DNA of 64,000 nucleotides, taken from the NCBI GenBank assembly GCA_002070755.1, contig MWDY01000176.1, positions 3,670 to 67,669 of the forward strand, in the 5' to 3' direction. This DNA comes from Spirochaetes bacterium ADurb.Bin110 (GTDB taxonomy: Bacteria > Spirochaetota > Spirochaetia > Treponematales > Rectinemataceae). The notes below the pieces were generated by a model, which saw nothing but the letters and a program-made list of their open reading frames with translations, was not told the origin of the DNA and made no database searches. A program made the position numbers and the translations under genes. Shown here piece by piece: positions 57,392 to 64,000 of the stretch; the stretch's first letter is position 1; every line of letters starts with the position of its first letter.

Positions 57392-57966
57392 TGGATCTTG
57401 GCAAGATTCTTCTTTTGTCGATGTTGGTAAACAATATCGTGGTAATGCGCTTTATTGCGCTTTGTTCATACATAGGAATGACAAGCGATCTGGGCCAATC
57501 GATGGGCATGGGCTATGCCGTAACCTTTGTGACCGTGCTCACAACAGCGGCGACATGGCCTATCTACCATTATATTCTTGTGCCGCTCAATCTGACTTTC
57601 CTCCAGATTCTGGTATTCATTCTAGTCATTGCAAGCCTAGTGCAGCTCGTCGAATTCTATCTAAAGAAGAATATTCCTGGTTTGTACTCGGCAATGGGCA
57701 TCTATTTGCCGCTCATAACGACAAACTGTGCTATTTCTGCAGTGACTTTCGAAAATATCTCGAATAATTATAATTTTATTCAGTCTATTGTATACGCGAT
57801 TGGCGTATCGCTTGGTTATCTTTTGGCAATGATTCTCCTTGCCGGCATAAGGGATCGAATGAAAACGAGCCCTGTGCCGAAGTTTTTACAAGGAACGCCG
57901 ATACTTTTTATGGCTACATCCTTGATTGGAATAGCGTTTATGGGTTTTGCAGGGCTCATCAAATAA
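57391..57966 (+). CDS. rnfA: Rnf complex subunit RnfA
   Basis: This 191-residue integral membrane subunit is related to RnfE, with LLSMLVNNIVVMRFIALCSYIG, the GIYLPLITTNCAISAVTF motif with its Cys, and a closing helix. RnfA and RnfE hold a [2Fe-2S] cluster between them in the membrane. It starts on the last base of the rnfE stop. Confidence 0.95.
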   Translation: MDLGKILLLSMLVNNIVVMRFIALCSYIGMTSDLGQSMGMGYAVTFVTVLTTAATWPIYHYILVPLNLTFLQILVFILVIASLVQLVEFYLKKNIPGLYSAMGIYLPLITTNCAISAVTFENISNNYNFIQSIVYAIGVSLGYLLAMILLAGIRDRMKTSPVPKFLQGTPILFMATSLIGIAFMGFAGLIK

Positions 57967-57978
57967 GAGGATATCGAG

Positions 57979-58830
57979 ATGCTTATTACAATTCTTTTGA
58001 CAATAGGATTTTCTGCAGCGCTCGCCTTTATCCTTGGCGTGGCCTTGGGCTTCTTCAATGAGAAATTCAAGATCGAGAGAGATCCAAAGATCAGTGAGGT
58101 AAGACAGGCCTTACCCGGAGCAAACTGCGGAGCCTGTGGCTATCCTGGCTGCGATGGTTATTCCGAGGCAGTGGCAACCGGTCGTGCTCCTACAACGAAG
58201 TGCTCTGTAGGTGGATCGGCTACAGCCGAAATGCTTTCGAAGATTATGGGCATAGATGCCGGGACCGTCGAAGAAAAGGTAGCGGTTCTGCTATGCCAGG
58301 GCGCTATCGATAAAACAGTAAAGAAGGGCGAATACAGTGGTATTCCCACTTGTAGAGCTGCAAAATTATCGACCGGCAGCATTAAGGCCTGTGCATGGGG
58401 ATGTCAGGGATTTGGCGACTGTGTACTCGTGTGCAAGTTCGATGCCATCGAGATGGGAGAAGATGGTCTTCCTCATATCGATTATGACAACTGCACCGGC
58501 TGCGGCCTCTGCGTAGAGGAGTGTCCACAGAAAATATTGACGCTTATGCCGCTTACAAAGGCCGGCTCCATCGTCCTATGTTCGAATAGGACAGTTCTCA
58601 AGCAGACTGTGCTCAAGAACTGCAAGGTCGGATGTATCAAGTGCGATCTATGCGTGCGTTCCTGTCCAGAAGGTGCAATTTCGATGGTGAATGGCATTCC
58701 GGTAACAGATTATGCCAAGTGCAACTCCTGCGGCATATGTGTCCAGAAGTGTCCTACAAAATGCTACAAGCTGCTCGAGACAGATGTGTTTGGCACAAAA
58801 AAGCTGATTCCAGTAATGCAAGAAGCCTAG
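57979..58830 (+). CDS. rnfB: Rnf complex subunit RnfB
   Basis: This 283-residue protein has an N-terminal membrane helix, then the ferredoxin-like cluster site LPGANCGACGYPGCDGYSEA, then two or more [4Fe-4S] motifs (CTGCGLCVEECP, CIKCDLCVRSCP and CNSCGICVQKCP). It takes electrons from ferredoxin. The operon order C-D-G-E-A-B is that of clostridial and acetogenic Rnf, which points to coupling of ferredoxin:NAD+ electron flow to Na+ or H+ export. Confidence 0.95.
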   Translation: MLITILLTIGFSAALAFILGVALGFFNEKFKIERDPKISEVRQALPGANCGACGYPGCDGYSEAVATGRAPTTKCSVGGSATAEMLSKIMGIDAGTVEEKVAVLLCQGAIDKTVKKGEYSGIPTCRAAKLSTGSIKACAWGCQGFGDCVLVCKFDAIEMGEDGLPHIDYDNCTGCGLCVEECPQKILTLMPLTKAGSIVLCSNRTVLKQTVLKNCKVGCIKCDLCVRSCPEGAISMVNGIPVTDYAKCNSCGICVQKCPTKCYKLLETDVFGTKKLIPVMQEA

Positions 58831-58972
58831 AGATATCACGAGCGAATGCGAAGGTATAAGCCAGGCTCAAGAGAAGACCAGAAATTGCAAGCTTATTTGC
58901 ATATTCGCGCCATAGTTCTTCGGGCAGAACGGCGCTAAAGACAAAAGAAAGGGTCTAAAAAGGCATATTATG

Positions 58973-59000
58973 GGCTGTCCATAGGCTGGGCAGCCTTTTT
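58973..59000. terminator. intrinsic terminator after rnf
   Basis: GGCTGTCC / GGGCAGCC forms an 8-bp stem (one G-U pair) with a 7-nt loop, followed by TTTTT on the plus strand. The gene on the other side is convergent, so it may serve both directions in part. Confidence 0.8.
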
Positions 59001-59033
59001 ATTTTTGCTTAACAACTATAGGGTCAAAATTCA

Positions 59034-60161
59034 TCAATAATGCACATTGCGCAAGCGAAGGCCTATCGAGATATTTAGGCAAGATTGAAGATCGGATCGA
59101 ATAGATTCAACCTGGCCTTGCTTAGGAACATAATAATCGTATCTGAGTTCGATGTAGCTACCAAGTCGATGAGCACCGGTAGAATAGAAGAAAGATGACC
59201 ACCTCAGCCCTCCTGTAGCTAAGAAGAAATCTCCTGGGACGTACAGCCTGCCATCTAGTGTTGGCGACCCAAATGTGAAGGCCGGACCAGCGAACAACGA
59301 GATACCAGAAATCTGGCCAAGATCGAGCTCAACAGGAACTCTCACTACATCAAGAGTACGATCCCATTGAACACCTGCCCGCAAGCCTGCGCCAAAATTC
59401 TTTGCAATGGGAAGCGAAACCTCTGTCCAACCCGAGATTCCGCGCACAAAGGCCAGAAGATCGCCCTGTAGAAGCATATCCAATTGGGCAAAACTAATTG
59501 CGCCTCCCCAGTCTGAGGCAAAGCCAGAAAAACCAGAAACAGGAAGGGCGCGCCCCGCAAATAAAAATCGCTGTTCCCAGCTTTTTTCTCTGAGCGAACT
59601 GTGAATAACCCCTGTCTTAGCTCCTATGCTTGTGGCATGGATAAATATGTCATCACCTAAATAGATTCCCACATGGTCGGCTTTTGAAAGAGAAAAGGCT
59701 GCTGGTTTCGAAGGCCCTAAACCAGAAGGGACGGAGGTTGAGTCATTAGCGCTTCTGCTCTTGGAAAATGAGTTTGCTTTTGCTTCGAGACTAAAGAAGA
59801 CGAGATCGCCCGGTTCGAGTTCATTCTTGGGGATGATTAAAACCCATTTGGCAAGCGCATCTACAGAGCGCGGAATCTTTATTCCAGTTGCCTTTAGATA
59901 GGAAACATATACTAAGCCAGAACAATCGATGCCTGACTTGGAAGAACCACCATAGCGATATTGAGTACCAAGATAGGATTCCGCAGTGCGGAGAACAGCC
60001 TGGCGCGCGCTTGATCTTACTAGCCCAGCTAGAGGTGGAACGGATACAAGAGCAAAAGCAGACTGCAAAGCAGGGACAGAGGAAAGAAAGAAAAGAATAA
60101 GTACTCCACGTATCGCTGCCTGCAATAATGCAGTTTGCAGCCTTCTAAAAAGCACTGTCAT
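59034..60161 (-). CDS. NlpC/P60 peptidoglycan hydrolase with C-terminal barrel-like domain
   Basis: This 375-residue exported protein has a signal peptide (ending near QSAFA) and an NlpC/P60 domain with GIDCSGLVYVSYLK (catalytic Cys), DHVGIYLGDDIFIHATS (His) and the PGDLVFFS strand between them. A C-terminal region of about 170 residues with alternating strands ends in LRLRNVHY and may be an outer-membrane barrel. Between DLVFFS and the His there is a Ser-rich insert of about 35 residues that contains the 13-bp repeat (Thr-Ser-Val-Pro). Peptidoglycan cutting at the outer membrane is the likely role. Confidence 0.78.
   Translation of the reverse strand: MTVLFRRLQTALLQAAIRGVLILFFLSSVPALQSAFALVSVPPLAGLVRSSARQAVLRTAESYLGTQYRYGGSSKSGIDCSGLVYVSYLKATGIKIPRSVDALAKWVLIIPKNELEPGDLVFFSLEAKANSFSKSRSANDSTSVPSGLGPSKPAAFSLSKADHVGIYLGDDIFIHATSIGAKTGVIHSSLREKSWEQRFLFAGRALPVSGFSGFASDWGGAISFAQLDMLLQGDLLAFVRGISGWTEVSLPIAKNFGAGLRAGVQWDRTLDVVRVPVELDLGQISGISLFAGPAFTFGSPTLDGRLYVPGDFFLATGGLRWSSFFYSTGAHRLGSYIELRYDYYVPKQGQVESIRSDLQSCLNISIGLRLRNVHY
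59727..59739 (+). repeat. 13-bp GGGACGGAGG repeat, copy 20
   Basis: This copy is inside the NlpC/P60 gene on the non-coding strand, read as Thr-Ser-Val-Pro in an insert between catalytic motifs. Confidence 0.8.
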
Positions 60162-60242
60162 ATCAATATTATCGGAAAAGATTATATTGACATGAATTAT
60201 TTATTATTTTTGTATCTAATTGCGCAGCGTTGAGGTTTGCTG

Positions 60243-60293
60243 GGTGCAAGACAAACTTGTACAAAGGTAGTTAAGCGGCATTTCTTTGAACGC
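60243..60293 (+). promoter_or_regulatory. SAM/polyamine box upstream of metK
   Basis: GGTGC-AAGACAAA-CTTGTACAAAG-GTAG-TTAAGC-GGCATTTCTTTGAAC matches the proximal box of speD over about 50 bp with roughly nine differences and the same internal spacing. TTGTACAA inside it is a perfect palindrome. It ends about 15 bp before the metK -35. Confidence 0.65.
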
Positions 60294-60306
60294 ACGCTTG
60301 TCATGC

Positions 60307-60335
60307 TTGACCAAGCAAGAAATGAATATTAGACT
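60307..60335 (+). promoter_or_regulatory. sigma-70 promoter of metK
   Basis: TTGACC (60307-60312) and TAGACT (60330-60335) are separated by 17 bp, placing transcription start near 60342. Confidence 0.55.
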
Positions 60336-60346
60336 TTATTAACAAG

Positions 60347-60407
60347 CCAGGTCGGCAGAAGTTTTCCAAGCGTCCTGGTCCCGCCGATTTATCCGAATTG
60401 CGGGCGG
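60347..60407 (+). promoter_or_regulatory. structured metK leader with competing stems
   Basis: Two nested or sequential stems can form, CCAGG/CCTGG and CCCGCC/GGGCGGG. A third option, TCGGC pairing with GCCGA, would exclude both. The leader is about 95 nt and has no U-tract, so translation control or simple structure is possible. It does not match the SAM-I consensus. Confidence 0.35.
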
Positions 60408-60435
60408 GTAAAAATATCAGCTAAAGAGGCCTAAA

Positions 60436-61626
60436 ATGACTCAAGCTCTTCTTCGTCCTTTTACTTCCGAATCTGTATCCGAAGGACACCCTGACAAAAT
60501 TTGCGATCAGATTTCAGATGCTGTTCTCGATGCTTGTATAGCAAAAGACAAGCACAGCCATGTGGCTTGCGAGTGTTTTGCCACGACCGCGCTTGTAATT
60601 GTCGGTGGGGAAATTACAACGCGAACCTATGTCGATATCCAGGAACTTGCACGCTCAGTGGTGCGCGATATCGGTTACGACAGCCCAGAATATGGGCTCG
60701 ATTGGGCATCGATGGCGGTACTCAACTCTATCCATAATCAGTCTCCCGATATCGCCCAAGGAGTAGATGGGCGTGGTCTCAAAGAATATGAAGGCAAGCA
60801 AGGAGCGGGCGACCAAGGCATGATGTTCGGTTTTGCCTGCAATGAGACACCTGAGTTAATGCCAATGCCTATAATGTTTGCCCATAAGATACTTCAGAAG
60901 GCAGCAGCGGTGCGCAAGGCAAAAGAGATAGCATGGATGAGGCCGGATGGAAAAAGCCAAGTAACGATCGAATACGATGGATATACTCCTGCGCGTATCT
61001 CAGCAGTTGTGCTTTCGCAGCAACATGATGATAAAAATGGCAGCGGGCATTATCTAAGCTATGAAGAGATAAGAGAAACTCTCATCGAAAGAATTATCAA
61101 ACCCGTTCTTGAGCCCACAGGGCTTCTCGATGCGGGCACAAGATACTTTATCAATCCTACTGGGCGATTCGTAATTGGCGGCCCCTTGGGCGACACTGGA
61201 CTTACGGGACGAAAGATAATTGCAGATACCTATGGCGGTATGGGGCGCCATGGTGGTGGATCTTTCTCGGGCAAGGATCCCACTAAGGTAGACCGATCCG
61301 CGGCATATATGGTGCGCTATATTGCTAAGAATGTGGTAGCAGCAGGGCTAGCGGACCGCTGCGAAATCGAAGTGGCCTATGCCATCGGCGTTCCAGAGCC
61401 TATTTCCGTATTTGTCGAGACATTTGGTACCGCCAAGGTCGACGAGCAGGCGATAGAGCGGGCGATTCTGCAAGTATTCGATTTGACACCAAAAGGCATA
61501 ATCGAGACACTGCAGCTCAAGAATCCCATTTATAGAGCAACATCGGTCTATGGGCACTTTGGGCGCGATAACTTTAGCTGGGAAAAAACCGACAGGACTG
61601 AAGACTTGCTCAAGGCTATCCGCTGA
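60436..61626 (+). CDS. metK: S-adenosylmethionine synthetase
   Basis: MetK makes SAM from methionine and ATP. The 396 residues contain [17 protein letters not shown], the flexible-loop region [25 protein letters not shown] stretch, [12 protein letters not shown], and [19 protein letters not shown]. It is single-copy here, with its own promoter and the box shared with speD upstream. MetK supplies SpeD, so shared control of the two is biochemically sensible. Confidence 0.97.
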   Translation: MTQALLRPFTSESVSEGHPDKICDQISDAVLDACIAKDKHSHVACECFATTALVIVGGEITTRTYVDIQELARSVVRDIGYDSPEYGLDWASMAVLNSIHNQSPDIAQGVDGRGLKEYEGKQGAGDQGMMFGFACNETPELMPMPIMFAHKILQKAAAVRKAKEIAWMRPDGKSQVTIEYDGYTPARISAVVLSQQHDDKNGSGHYLSYEEIRETLIERIIKPVLEPTGLLDAGTRYFINPTGRFVIGGPLGDTGLTGRKIIADTYGGMGRHGGGSFSGKDPTKVDRSAAYMVRYIAKNVVAAGLADRCEIEVAYAIGVPEPISVFVETFGTAKVDEQAIERAILQVFDLTPKGIIETLQLKNPIYRATSVYGHFGRDNFSWEKTDRTEDLLKAIR

Positions 61627-61658
61627 GAAATAGCTTAACTACTGGATAAACATAAAGG

Positions 61659-61744
61659 CGACAGCTTCTAACCGACAACTTTTGATCGATAAGTATCGAG
61701 CCGACAGCTTCTAGCCGATAACTTTTGATCTGTAGCTTCTAATA
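61659..61744. repeat. two 43-bp tandem units between metK and the tldD/pmbA genes
   Basis: CGACAGCTTCTAACCGACAACTTTTGATC recurs 43 bp later with few changes, and a third partial TGTAGCTTCTA follows. It sits where the convergent metK and pmbA transcripts meet and overlaps the pmbA stop. Confidence 0.8.
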
Positions 61745-63430
61745 GTGAGCTCCTGCAATAATGGCGCCCTGGAGCATAACAGCAATAGGGCATGCCGAAC
61801 GACTCATCGTTGCGATTTCTTTGCTTCGGCGCATTGTGGTCCGCATTGTGCTCATCGAACCGGAGATCGAGCCTGCGGTAACTGGAATTACATTCTTCCC
61901 GTCGTAATAATACGCCAAGCGCACCTCTGCACCAAAGTCGCCGGTCATCGAATCGAGCCGGAAATCGCTGAACATAACGGGCTCTATGTATGGAACAGCG
62001 TGCATTTCTTCAAGGCTCATGGAGCCGCTGGGCACAGAGAAAAGCGAAAAAGCTCCTTTGCGTGGAACTCGAAGCCAATCTGCATGCCGGACAGATCCGA
62101 TGAGGGTTTTTAGAATACCATTTTCTATCACAAGCGTGCGCTCTAGAGGAAATCCATCGCTATCGAAGGCTGCCGAGGCTGGGAGTTCCGATATGAAAGG
62201 TTCAGCCCATAAATCGAGCGGCTCGAGGACTTTCTTTGTCTCAGTTTCGATAAGCTGAGAACTGTTGAATTCGCTACAGGCACCCTTGGATTCTCCTTCG
62301 ATGTTTTCATTGCCGCCCTGCACATTGGCGCCAGGTCGGAATGGCGAAGCTTTGGAATAAATGGTTTCGGTTCGCGAATTCTCGAAGAACCATGCAAATA
62401 TTTCTTCAGCCTCTTTTCCGCGTAGAATGAGCGGTATGCCGCTTAGTTTGGGCATAGGCCTAGCAAGCGCGCGATCGCTAACCTGGATAAGTCGATTGCT
62501 AATGCTCTGTTTTAAGCGCACCGGATCGGGCTCGGAGAATTCGATATCATCAAAGAGCTCAACGGTGCTATTGGGACTGTAGGCAGAGCTATCGGTAGAA
62601 CTCTCGGCGGGATTGTTTGAAGGGATTTTGGCGGGGCTGTTCGCTTCTACAACGAATTCACTATATCCTCGCAAGATGGTTCTCGAATAGTCGATACCTT
62701 GCGAATTGAGAAGGCGCCGCTGTTCTTTGGAGATGAAAAGCTCGAGTGAATTGATACGCGACTTGCAATTCTTGGGCGCAGCTAAGGACTCAGCTAAGGG
62801 TGCAGTCATGGGCTCATTTATGGGCACGGAGACGGAGTATAGGGCAGAGCGGACAGATTCGACCTGATCTTTAAAAGAGAGGGCTTCAAATCCGGAGGGT
62901 GGTACTTGCACATAAAGTGGGGACGGAGCTGGTAAGCTGAACCATGGATTGTGAGATTTGGAGGCTGCAAAAACAGCCTGACGAATGCGAGCGACACAAT
63001 CATCGAGAGTGTAGCTTGGAAAGATCGTAATCGTGGCTTCGCCGCGAAACTTCTGAGGAGCTTCAGAGGCGTCGACCTTTTCGGAGCCATGAGCGCTATT
63101 GGCGCTAGCTTCATCTGTGGCGGTTTCATTGCTACAGGCGCTCGGGTGAGAAACATCATCGATGCTATCGACATAGAGGGTCAAAGAATAGAAGACTTCG
63201 TCGACGGAGCGGGCTTGCTCGGCGCGATCGACAATATAATACCGCTCTTGCCTTTGGATACTGCGCTCCACAAGGCGCCAATCTGCAATGGCTAGGGTGA
63301 CTAGCGCTTCTGAGGCCGCGGGCGAAGGTTTGGCAGTATAAGCTGCTCTTGTTCGAGCCGCAGCAAGCAGTTTTGCAGATTTACTCTCATTTATTATCGC
63401 AATAGCCTTCTTGATTGTATCGATCATCAT
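61739..63430 (-). CDS. TldD/PmbA family metalloprotease subunit (TldE/PmbA-like)
   Basis: This 563-residue protein is the PmbA/TldE-type partner of TldD. The C-terminal half shows the conserved strands (LPASAAFDSDGFPLERTLVIENG, SVPSGSMSLEEM and FRLDSMTGDFGAEVRLAYYYDGK). It is over 100 residues longer than usual, with Ser/Glu/Pro-rich inserts around residues 95-130, 275-300 and 355-385. It has no His-x3-His metal site of its own, as expected for the non-catalytic partner. It begins within the stop of tldD (4-bp overlap). TldD/TldE pairs unfold and cut small peptides, for example in microcin or CcdA processing. Confidence 0.78.
   Translation of the reverse strand: MMIDTIKKAIAIINESKSAKLLAAARTRAAYTAKPSPAASEALVTLAIADWRLVERSIQRQERYYIVDRAEQARSVDEVFYSLTLYVDSIDDVSHPSACSNETATDEASANSAHGSEKVDASEAPQKFRGEATITIFPSYTLDDCVARIRQAVFAASKSHNPWFSLPAPSPLYVQVPPSGFEALSFKDQVESVRSALYSVSVPINEPMTAPLAESLAAPKNCKSRINSLELFISKEQRRLLNSQGIDYSRTILRGYSEFVVEANSPAKIPSNNPAESSTDSSAYSPNSTVELFDDIEFSEPDPVRLKQSISNRLIQVSDRALARPMPKLSGIPLILRGKEAEEIFAWFFENSRTETIYSKASPFRPGANVQGGNENIEGESKGACSEFNSSQLIETETKKVLEPLDLWAEPFISELPASAAFDSDGFPLERTLVIENGILKTLIGSVRHADWLRVPRKGAFSLFSVPSGSMSLEEMHAVPYIEPVMFSDFRLDSMTGDFGAEVRLAYYYDGKNVIPVTAGSISGSMSTMRTTMRRSKEIATMSRSACPIAVMLQGAIIAGAHY
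62919..62930 (+). repeat. AGCTCCGTCCC variant repeat, copy d
   Basis: GGGGACGGAGCT lies inside the PmbA-like gene on the non-coding strand and is read as Ala-Pro-Ser-Pro. Confidence 0.5.
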
Positions 63431-64000
63431 CCTAACCTCATTCTGGTCTTGACATAGGGACCCCCGGAAGAGACTTTTGCATATTCTTTATGCCCCTTGC
63501 CGCAAGCCCCAGAGCCACCCAGTTCAAAATCTTCCGATACCATGCTCACCGAGGAGAGCACATCGGGGACATAGCCCGAGCATACAATGGGGCTTGCTAC
63601 CCGACCTGTGAATTTGCCATCTTTTATTTCTCGGCCTACCATGCAGATGAGCTGGATGCCCCAATTTCGGGGATCTTCCATGCCCGCATCGAGTTGAGAG
63701 AGCTTCCAGCCATGCTTAACAGAGGCGATCATATCTTCGATAGTGGATATTCCTGGGGCAAAATAGGTGTTGGTCATACGCGCGTAGGCCTTGTGAGAAT
63801 AGGCTTCACGTCTTCCATTACCAGTGAGGGGAAGATTGAGCGCGAGCGCGGAGAGGGTGTCGGATATACCGCCTTTGAGAATACCTTTGTCGATGACGCA
63901 GGTCTTGGATGAAAAGACGCCTTCGTCATCGAAAAGATAAGAACCGGTCTGGTCGACACCGGCTGCGCCATCGTACATTGTGACGAGCTCAGAACCGACA
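63427..64000 (-). CDS. tldD: TldD metalloprotease (5' part outside window)
   Basis: This is the last 190 residues of TldD, read on the minus strand. The frame is open to the right edge. VTMYDGAAGVDQTGSYLFDDEG is the start of the conserved C-terminal domain, followed by NGRREAYSHKAYARMTNTYF and the ending VSSGGPYVKTRMRLG. The catalytic HExxxH region would lie upstream, beyond the window. With the PmbA-like gene it forms a heterodimer operon. Confidence 0.87.
   Translation of the reverse strand, partial: VGSELVTMYDGAAGVDQTGSYLFDDEGVFSSKTCVIDKGILKGGISDTLSALALNLPLTGNGRREAYSHKAYARMTNTYFAPGISTIEDMIASVKHGWKLSQLDAGMEDPRNWGIQLICMVGREIKDGKFTGRVASPIVCSGYVPDVLSSVSMVSEDFELGGSGACGKGHKEYAKVSSGGPYVKTRMRLG

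Noticed and set aside
60341..60435. SAM-I riboswitch upstream of metK
   Set aside because: The conserved SAM-I core sequences are absent; only generic stems are present.

Overview
The window looks like chromosomal DNA of a Gram-negative, anaerobic or fermentative bacterium, most likely a spirochaete of the Treponema/Rectinema kind. This is inferred from protein style and gene set and was not tested by any search. Support comes from a complete rnfCDGEAB ion-pumping operon with an ApbE flavin transferase, outer-membrane-type proteins, a dnaA-dnaN-recF-dciA-rpmH-rnpA-yidD-yidC-jag origin block, and a compact group-2 sigma factor behind what reads as a perfect sigma-54 promoter, which recalls the RpoN-RpoS cascade of Borrelia. 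Base composition is moderately AT-rich by eye.

Layout. 1-3.7 kb: the end of a RocB-like M20 peptidase, a REP-associated (Y1/HUH) transposase in an AT-rich non-coding stretch, and PRPP synthetase. 3.7-9.2 kb: an unsaturated-uronate/2-keto-3-deoxygluconate module (kdgK, eda, yhcH-like, kduD, kduI) with a divergent IclR regulator. 9.2-31 kb: mixed housekeeping and metabolic genes, including nfu, parAB, enolase, a VIT1-like transporter, DJ-1, ridA-patB, mntP, a flavin reductase-like gene, exported proteins, tRNA-Leu, speD-speE, PAP2, apbE, a stand-alone DbpA-type RNA-binding protein, aroDE, era, pth and a PHP phosphoesterase. 31-40.5 kb: fabD-fabG-fabF-glgX, the sigma factor and a polyprenyl synthase. 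40.5-53.3 kb: parS, gyrA and gyrB, then oriC/dnaA and the origin block. 53.7-58.8 kb: rnfCDGEAB. 59-64 kb: an NlpC/P60 protein, metK and a tldD/pmbA pair.

Three non-coding signals stand out. First, a 13-bp sequence, AACCTCCGTCCCY (complement RGGGACGGAGGTT), occurs 20 times, plus four AGCTCCGTCCC variants. It lies inside genes and between them, is concentrated in the first 31 kb, and flanks the transposase in inverted orientation. It has no stop codon in any of its six frames, and in one gene it has multiplied into a Thr-Ser-Val-Pro insert. It looks like an active REP-like mini-repeat that tolerates coding DNA. Second, a box of about 50 bp is shared by the upstream regions of metK (one copy) and speD (two copies), just upstream of their core promoters. 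It suggests an undescribed SAM/polyamine regulon. Third, the sigma-54 promoter in front of a group-2 sigma gene has an upstream inverted repeat that could bind an activator.

The genes connect in several ways. KduI, KduD, KdgK and Eda take pectin- or glycan-derived uronates to pyruvate and glyceraldehyde 3-phosphate, and enolase serves lower glycolysis. MetK makes the SAM that SpeD and SpeE turn into spermidine. ApbE would flavinylate RnfG and RnfD. ParA and ParB would act on the perfect parS site next to gyrA.
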